Shown: piece after piece, positions 31,714-33,244 of the stretch
Layout of the letters: each line of letters starts with the position of its first letter
Numbering within the stretch: the stretch's first letter is position 1
Assembly (NCBI GenBank): GCA_022790615.1
Contig: JAAVXK010000060.1
Location: 1-33,244, forward strand
Direction: 5' to 3'
Length of the DNA stretch: 33,244 nt
DNA from: Lachnospiraceae bacterium
GTDB lineage: Bacteria > Bacillota > Clostridia > Lachnospirales > Lachnospiraceae
Made by a program: the position numbers and the translations under genes
Notes under the pieces: generated by a model
Told to the model about the DNA's origin: nothing
Databases searched by the model: none
The model's input: the letters and a program-made list of their open reading frames with translations, nothing else

Positions 31714-32703
31714 TTAGTTTAACGCTTTTTTAATACGAATATCCTCTCCTGCGATTTTAATCAGCTTATAATTTCCAATTAGTCTTGAAAAGATTCGCTC
31801 GCTATAGTGCCTGCTAATATCGTCAAAAGAAAAATTAGTTGAAATTACTGTTCCGACTTTTGCCAACAGTCTGTCCTGTATGCAGGTGAAAAGCTGCGAT
31901 TCCGTAAATGAATTAATCATTTCCGTTCCGAGGTCGTCTATTATTAGCAAATCGCATGTGTAAAGCATCGAAACAATACTTTTTGACATATCGTCCATTT
32001 CATTATAATGAAATACTTTCGTCTCAAGAATATCAAAAAGCTGATGTGAAGTCAAGTATATAACTGAGTACCCCGCATCCAAAAGTTCTTTAGCAATGCA
32101 GTTGGATAAAAAAGTCTTTCCGACTCCCGACTTGCCGTATATGAGAATATTGCCATGTTCATTTTGAAAGTTTTCAATATAATGGCGGCAGTAATTCAGT
32201 ATTTCTTCTATATTATCCCGCGGCGTCATATCGCTGTCCGGCAGAATATAATCGTCCGGATAATAGCCGGTATTAAAAGTGGAAAAATTCTCTTTGTCTA
32301 TGAGTCTGTCAATGTTCGATTGCTTGTACATTAGTCGAAGCAGTTCTTTCTTGTAACAGTGGCACCTCATATTATCTATGTACCCCGTGTCCTGGCAGTC
32401 TCTGCACGTATAGATCGGGTCAAGGTAATCGCTGGAAAACCCGTGTTTTTCCAAAAGAATCCTTTTATGCTCGGCAAGGTTGTATATGCCCTGTTTTATA
32501 TTTTCCGAATATTGTGAATCGCCGGATATAATTCTATTTATATTAATTTTTGAGGTTATGGATTCGGAGGTGTCGAGACTTTCGTATTCCGGCACGGCTT
32601 CGTATACCTCGGCGCGACGCTCTAAAAGAAGGCGTCTGTTTGACAGCCTGCGTTCCTCATATATTCTGTTTAACATGTCGAATGAAAAAGTTTGTTTCAT
32701 CAT
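31714..32703 (-). CDS. DnaI/DnaC-like helicase-loader ATPase
   Basis: This 329-residue AAA+ ATPase of the DnaC/DnaI family would load the replicative helicase. It has a helical N-terminal half with a zinc-ribbon-like CRDC...CHC cluster (Cys100, 103, 114, 116), as in DnaI. The C-terminal AAA+ module has Walker A YGKSGVGKTFLS (189-200), Walker B LLIIDDLGTE (~254-263) and sensor residues in STNFSFDDI. Tandem ATGs lie at 32703 and 32700, and the GGGG at ~32708-32711 suits either. It is directly downstream of a DnaD-like gene, the usual primosome pairing in Firmicutes. Confidence 0.92.
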   Translation of the reverse strand: MMKQTFSFDMLNRIYEERRLSNRRLLLERRAEVYEAVPEYESLDTSESITSKININRIISGDSQYSENIKQGIYNLAEHKRILLEKHGFSSDYLDPIYTCRDCQDTGYIDNMRCHCYKKELLRLMYKQSNIDRLIDKENFSTFNTGYYPDDYILPDSDMTPRDNIEEILNYCRHYIENFQNEHGNILIYGKSGVGKTFLSNCIAKELLDAGYSVIYLTSHQLFDILETKVFHYNEMDDMSKSIVSMLYTCDLLIIDDLGTEMINSFTESQLFTCIQDRLLAKVGTVISTNFSFDDISRHYSERIFSRLIGNYKLIKIAGEDIRIKKALN

Positions 32704-32735
32704 ATATCCCCGTATTGAATTGGTCTAAGCATAAT

Positions 32736-33244
32736 CTATCTTTTGTCTAGCAGCTGGCGTTCAAGGGAAGAATATTCCTCTGAACTGTACGTACGCTGCT
32801 CATAAGAGGCAAAGGCGCCGGTTTTTTTGCGGCTCTGTTTCTTAGGGAGCGGCTTGTCCGATAATTTTGCGGCCCGGCCGGCATCCGCCTTTTTAATATC
32901 CTCAAGTGATTTTACACCAAGTTCATGCCATTTTTCAAGTATACCGTTCGTATATTTGAAGCTTGGCTCATTAATGGCAATCATAGTCCGGTTGCAGGCT
33001 TCCTTGATAATGTCTGTTGAAAACCCATACGAAAGCCATATATCTATGTACTGTTTTTGCGCGGGTGCAGGCGGCTGTTTCAAACCAAGCGCCCGCATGA
33101 CTTCCATATAATCGGAGTCAAACCTTGAAAGGTGGGAGGAAGCTTTTTCCACCGTGTTAACGCCGTCTTTGGCCCAGTTCAGCGCTACAGCCTGTATATA
33201 TTGGCTGTTCTTCTTGCCGCGGCTTATACAATATTCGTATAGAT
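32736..33244 (-). CDS. DnaD-domain replication protein (5' partial)
   Basis: The frame is open to the window edge. An internal GTG at 33152 could be mistaken for the start, but the codons upstream of it continue the DnaD-domain pattern (EYCISRGKKNSQYIQAVALN, then WAKDGVNTVEKA). The visible ~168 residues contain two DnaD-like helical stretches (the second ending NGILEKWHELGVKSLEDI), followed by a basic, disordered tail (KPLPKKQSRKK). DnaD/DnaB-type proteins help assemble the primosome with DnaI, whose likely gene lies 33 bases downstream. The N-terminal winged helix would be outside the window. Confidence 0.88.
   Translation of the reverse strand, partial: LYEYCISRGKKNSQYIQAVALNWAKDGVNTVEKASSHLSRFDSDYMEVMRALGLKQPPAPAQKQYIDIWLSYGFSTDIIKEACNRTMIAINEPSFKYTNGILEKWHELGVKSLEDIKKADAGRAAKLSDKPLPKKQSRKKTGAFASYEQRTYSSEEYSSLERQLLDKR

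Noticed and set aside
33152-33152. GTG at 33152 as the start of the DnaD-like gene
   Set aside because: The reading frame continues upstream to the window edge with conserved DnaD-type sequence, so the gene is truncated by the window.

Overview
The window looks like chromosomal DNA from a low-to-mid GC, spore-forming Clostridia, most likely family Lachnospiraceae. The basis is the gene set: ATP-type PEP carboxykinase, a CotS-family coat protein, DUF1540 and PEGA proteins, a His-less HPr-like protein, a DnaD/DnaI primosome pair, strong AGGAGG-type ribosome binding sites and extended -10 promoters. The family assignment is an inference. No rRNA, tRNA, CRISPR, transposase or prophage genes were seen.

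Region 1 (1-8947) is a sugar-use locus. After the tail of an unknown gene and an MmcQ/YjbR protein, a LacI-type repressor is divergent from an operon encoding a lipoprotein sugar-binding protein, two permeases, an MsmK/UgpC-type ATPase, an intracellular GH32 beta-fructosidase, a PfkB fructokinase and an HPr/Crh-like protein. Sucrose or short fructo-oligosaccharides would be imported unphosphorylated, hydrolysed inside the cell, and the fructose phosphorylated. A canonical promoter (TTGACA-17-TATTAT) is flanked by two clusters of palindromic operators, with centres 12 bp apart inside each cluster.

Region 2 (8948-11328) is the most interesting part. It holds an apparent type I toxin-antitoxin unit: a 31-residue holin-like membrane peptide, a convergent antisense RNA with its own promoter and terminator, long-range 5'-3' complementarity and a Shine-Dalgarno-sequestering element. 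Next to it is an Lsa/CplR-like ABC-F ribosome-protection gene. Its leader carries a 7-codon upstream ORF, a terminator hairpin and a competing antiterminator arm, which is the layout of ribosome-mediated attenuation.

Region 3 (11329-15700) has an isoprenylcysteine-methyltransferase-like membrane protein, a PAP2 phosphatase, D-aminoacyl-tRNA deacylase, a receiver-HD-GYP c-di-GMP phosphodiesterase and a secreted Ig-like-domain protein. Region 4 (15701-20261) is a thiazole/thiamine cluster, thiS-thiF-thiG-thiH-tenI-thiE, with a consensus promoter and no recognisable TPP riboswitch. It ends in a 20-bp perfect hairpin that includes the last thiE codons and is shared with a convergent DUF1540 gene.

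Region 5 (20282-33244) is housekeeping: DUF1540, a small XRE regulator, pckA, a DUF885 lipoprotein, a CotS-family protein lacking kinase catalytic residues, a PEGA lipoprotein, phosphoglucomutase, a degenerate HD-domain protein, an atypically long PRPP synthetase, a DnaI-like helicase loader and a DnaD-like protein cut by the window end.
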